From: an uncultured Prevotella sp.
Lineage (GTDB): Bacteria; Bacteroidota; Bacteroidia; Bacteroidales; Bacteroidaceae
Length of the DNA: 9,168 nt
Direction: 5' to 3'
Assembly: GCA_905234355.1 (NCBI GenBank)
Contig: CAJOHP010000078.1
Span: forward strand, 1 to 9,168
Made by a program: the position numbers and the translations under genes. Positions 7,360-9,168 of this stretch are shown here, in pieces; the first letter of the stretch is position 1; each line of letters starts with the position of its first letter. The notes under the pieces were generated by a model that saw nothing but the letters and a program-made list of their open reading frames with translations, was not told where the DNA came from and did no database searches.

Positions 7360-9168
7360 TTATTCTTTTTCCGCAGGAAGTTCGGCCTTGCAGGCAAACC
7401 TGGCTACGGTGTCGGTGAATGCTGCGGGGTTGCCCATGTCGAATCGCTCGCCCTGCAGTCTGATGCCAGTCATGCCGTGCTTCTGCCTCACCTCTTCGAG
7501 TGCGGCGGTGAGTTCTATCTCGTGGTCGTGGTCGCCGGCGAGGTCGGCCTGCCGTATGTCGGCGGCGAGCTGGGCAAAGACGTCGGGCGTGAGGATGTAC
7601 TGTCCGAAGACGGAGCAATACTCCTTCTGTCCGTCCTTCCCCCTCACGCCCAGGAACTCCTCGGCGTATGCGGCCGTGGGTTTCTCCTTGAGTGCGGTGA
7701 CGCTGAGCCGGCAGCAGTCTTTGTCCTCCCACACGCCGGCCATGATGCCGAAGTGGCTGACGGTCTCTACGGGCACGGGATAGAGCCCGACGGTGAGCTG
7801 GCTGGTGCGCTCATAGCTCTCGATGAGCTGCAGGGCGCATGGCTTGTTGGTGGCCGAGCGGTAGAGGGTGTCGCCGAGCATGAGCAGCACGGGCTCGCCA
7901 TGGGCGAAGCGCTCGGCCTGGAAGACGGCGTGGCCGAAGCCCCGCTTCTCGCGCTGATAGACATAGTGCAGGCGCTTGCCTATGTCGAGGATATGGTTTT
8001 CGTACTCCTCGCACTCGTCGCTGAGCTTTCGGCGGTGGTCGTCGGACAGCGGTCGCTCGAAGAAGTCGGCATAGAGCTTGCGCTCTTCCTCGGAGCCGAG
8101 CACGAGACAGACCTCCTCGATGCCGCTGCGCATGAGTTCCTCGAGGAGGATGAGTATGACTGGACGCACCATGCCGTCGGGACAGGGTATGGGGAAGAAG
8201 TCTTTCTTCAGCATGCGTGTGGCAGGATAGAGCCTGGTGCCAAAGCCTGCCACGGGTATGATGGCCTTGCGCACGGGATGGAGCGGCTGCAGGGTGAGGG
8301 TGTAGCTGGGCATGCCTTTCTGCTCGAGATAGCTGGCGAGCAGCTGCTGCGTGCGGGCATCCCTGGCAAGAAACTGCACCGACCCGTCGCCATGGGAGCC
8401 TACGCCCTTTCCTCCGTATGTGATGGAGCGCACGTAGTCGTCGGCCAGGATGGCCTTGAGCCTGGGCGAGGCCAGCTCATCGGGACACATCGGGGCCACC
8501 TGCCGGTCGAAGAGCTCTTCGGCTTCGGTCATCAGGCGTCCCAGGTCCTCGGCCCTGCCCTCGGCCATGCAGGCGACGGCACGGCGGACGATGTCCTGGT
8601 TCTTTGCGCCCAGGGCGTCGTGCTCCAGGCGCTCCTGCTCGTTGGAGGGGAAAGGATAGCCCTTGTTCAGGTCGGAGAGTATCCTGATGGTATCCTTCTC
8701 GCCGCAGAGATCGGCGAAGACCCAGTGCAGGGCCCGCCGCACGTTGAGCGTCTGCACCTCCACCTCGTCGCCGTCGAAGGTCATAAGGTTGGGCCTCACG
8801 CCGAAGGCACAGGCCTGGTCGAGACGGCCGCAACGCGAGGAGGTGCGCAGCTCGCCGAGGTAGGCGATGTTCATCTCGCCCATGGTGTTGAGGTTGAGCT
8901 TGTAGATGAGGTTGAACGCCCGGGCTACGAGCACGCAGATGGCAGCGCTCGACGACAGTCCGCTCTTCATGGGCAGCGTCATGCTGGTGATGTGTATGTG
9001 CACGCCGCCCACCTTGTACCACTCGAGCATGTAGGAGGCCACGCCGGCACAATAGCAGAAGAACGAGCCCGACTTGGCTATGCGCTTGAGTTCCTGCTCG
9101 TCCATACGGCAGGCGAAGTCCTGCCACTGACGGTCTATCTGTTCGGCCGAGCTGGTCAGTTCGAAGAT
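7360..9168 (-). CDS. Bifunctional GHMP-type sugar kinase / sugar-1-phosphate nucleotidyltransferase (N-terminus outside window)
   Basis: The frame is open to the window edge (beginning IFELTSSAEQIDRQWQDFACRM), so the 581 residues from ATG 9105 are only the lower bound; residue numbers count from that Met. The kinase part shows the GHMP ATP-binding loop PMKSGLSSSAA (45-55), a galactokinase-like CGRLDQ (92-97) with a likely catalytic Asp96, and the C-terminal GHMP glycine motif GGKGVGSHGDGSVQF (231-245). The second domain starts at about 278 with AIIPVAGFGTRLYPATRMLK (281-300), the GalU-type nucleotide-binding loop. REKRGFGHAVFQAE (385-398), LGDTLY (410-415), HFGIM (451-455), KEKP (473-476), FGQYILTPDVF (500-510) and FDMGNPAAF (555-563) continue in GalU order. 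The protein likely phosphorylates a free sugar at C1 and activates it to an NDP-sugar (UDP inferred from GalU likeness), as Fkp does for fucose, but with reversed domain order. The sugar is unknown. The stop lies 510 bp before valS, which is probably a separate transcription unit. Confidence 0.88.
   Translation of the reverse strand: MFELTSSAEQIDRQWQDFACRMDEQELKRIAKSGSFFCYCAGVASYMLEWYKVGGVHIHITSMTLPMKSGLSSSAAICVLVARAFNLIYKLNLNTMGEMNIAYLGELRTSSRCGRLDQACAFGVRPNLMTFDGDEVEVQTLNVRRALHWVFADLCGEKDTIRILSDLNKGYPFPSNEQERLEHDALGAKNQDIVRRAVACMAEGRAEDLGRLMTEAEELFDRQVAPMCPDELASPRLKAILADDYVRSITYGGKGVGSHGDGSVQFLARDARTQQLLASYLEQKGMPSYTLTLQPLHPVRKAIIPVAGFGTRLYPATRMLKKDFFPIPCPDGMVRPVILILLEELMRSGIEEVCLVLGSEEERKLYADFFERPLSDDHRRKLSDECEEYENHILDIGKRLHYVYQREKRGFGHAVFQAERFAHGEPVLLMLGDTLYRSATNKPCALQLIESYERTSQLTVGLYPVPVETVSHFGIMAGVWEDKDCCRLSVTALKEKPTAAYAEEFLGVRGKDGQKEYCSVFGQYILTPDVFAQLAADIRQADLAGDHDHEIELTAALEEVRQKHGMTGIRLQGERFDMGNPAAFTDTVARFACKAELPAEKE

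Overview
The window looks like chromosomal DNA of a Bacteroidota bacterium, most likely of the Prevotella/Bacteroides group (order Bacteroidales). The signs are a TAnnTTTG-type promoter element upstream of valS, start codons without clear Shine-Dalgarno sequences, AT-rich spacers between visibly GC-rich genes, a lamin-tail/OadG fusion protein next to a biotin carrier and an OadB-type sodium pump subunit, and a Bacteroides-like sugar kinase/nucleotidyltransferase fusion. Genus and species cannot be fixed from the sequence alone. All genes lie on the minus strand, so they read from right to left.

In transcription order the window starts with the 3' part of a bifunctional GHMP sugar kinase / sugar-1-phosphate nucleotidyltransferase (7360-9168, N-terminus beyond the window). 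Next comes an AT-rich, gene-free stretch of about 510 bp (6850-7359). It holds a dispersed 37-bp repeat in direct and inverted copies, a 22-bp tandem repeat of palindromes, and several hairpins. After it a promoter leads into valS (valyl-tRNA synthetase, 4147-6849). The valS stop codon overlaps the start of an AAE-family (YidE/YbjL/AspT-like) transporter with two RCK_C domains (2465-4147).

After short gaps of 51-58 bp come three parts of a membrane-bound, Na+-translocating, biotin-dependent decarboxylase. They are a gamma-type subunit with an N-terminal lamin-tail-like domain (1384-2406), the biotin carrier (881-1325, split by a +1 frameshift) and the beta subunit that pumps Na+ (1-829, cut by the window edge). 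In the Bacteroidales this complex is usually read as methylmalonyl-CoA decarboxylase of the succinate-to-propionate route. The alpha (carboxyltransferase) gene is not in the window.

No rRNA, tRNA, CRISPR array, transposase or phage gene was found. The points most worth a second look are the frameshift in the biotin carrier, the transporter-decarboxylase neighbourhood without an alpha subunit gene, the kinase/nucleotidyltransferase fusion with a domain order opposite to Fkp, and the structured repeat region in front of valS.
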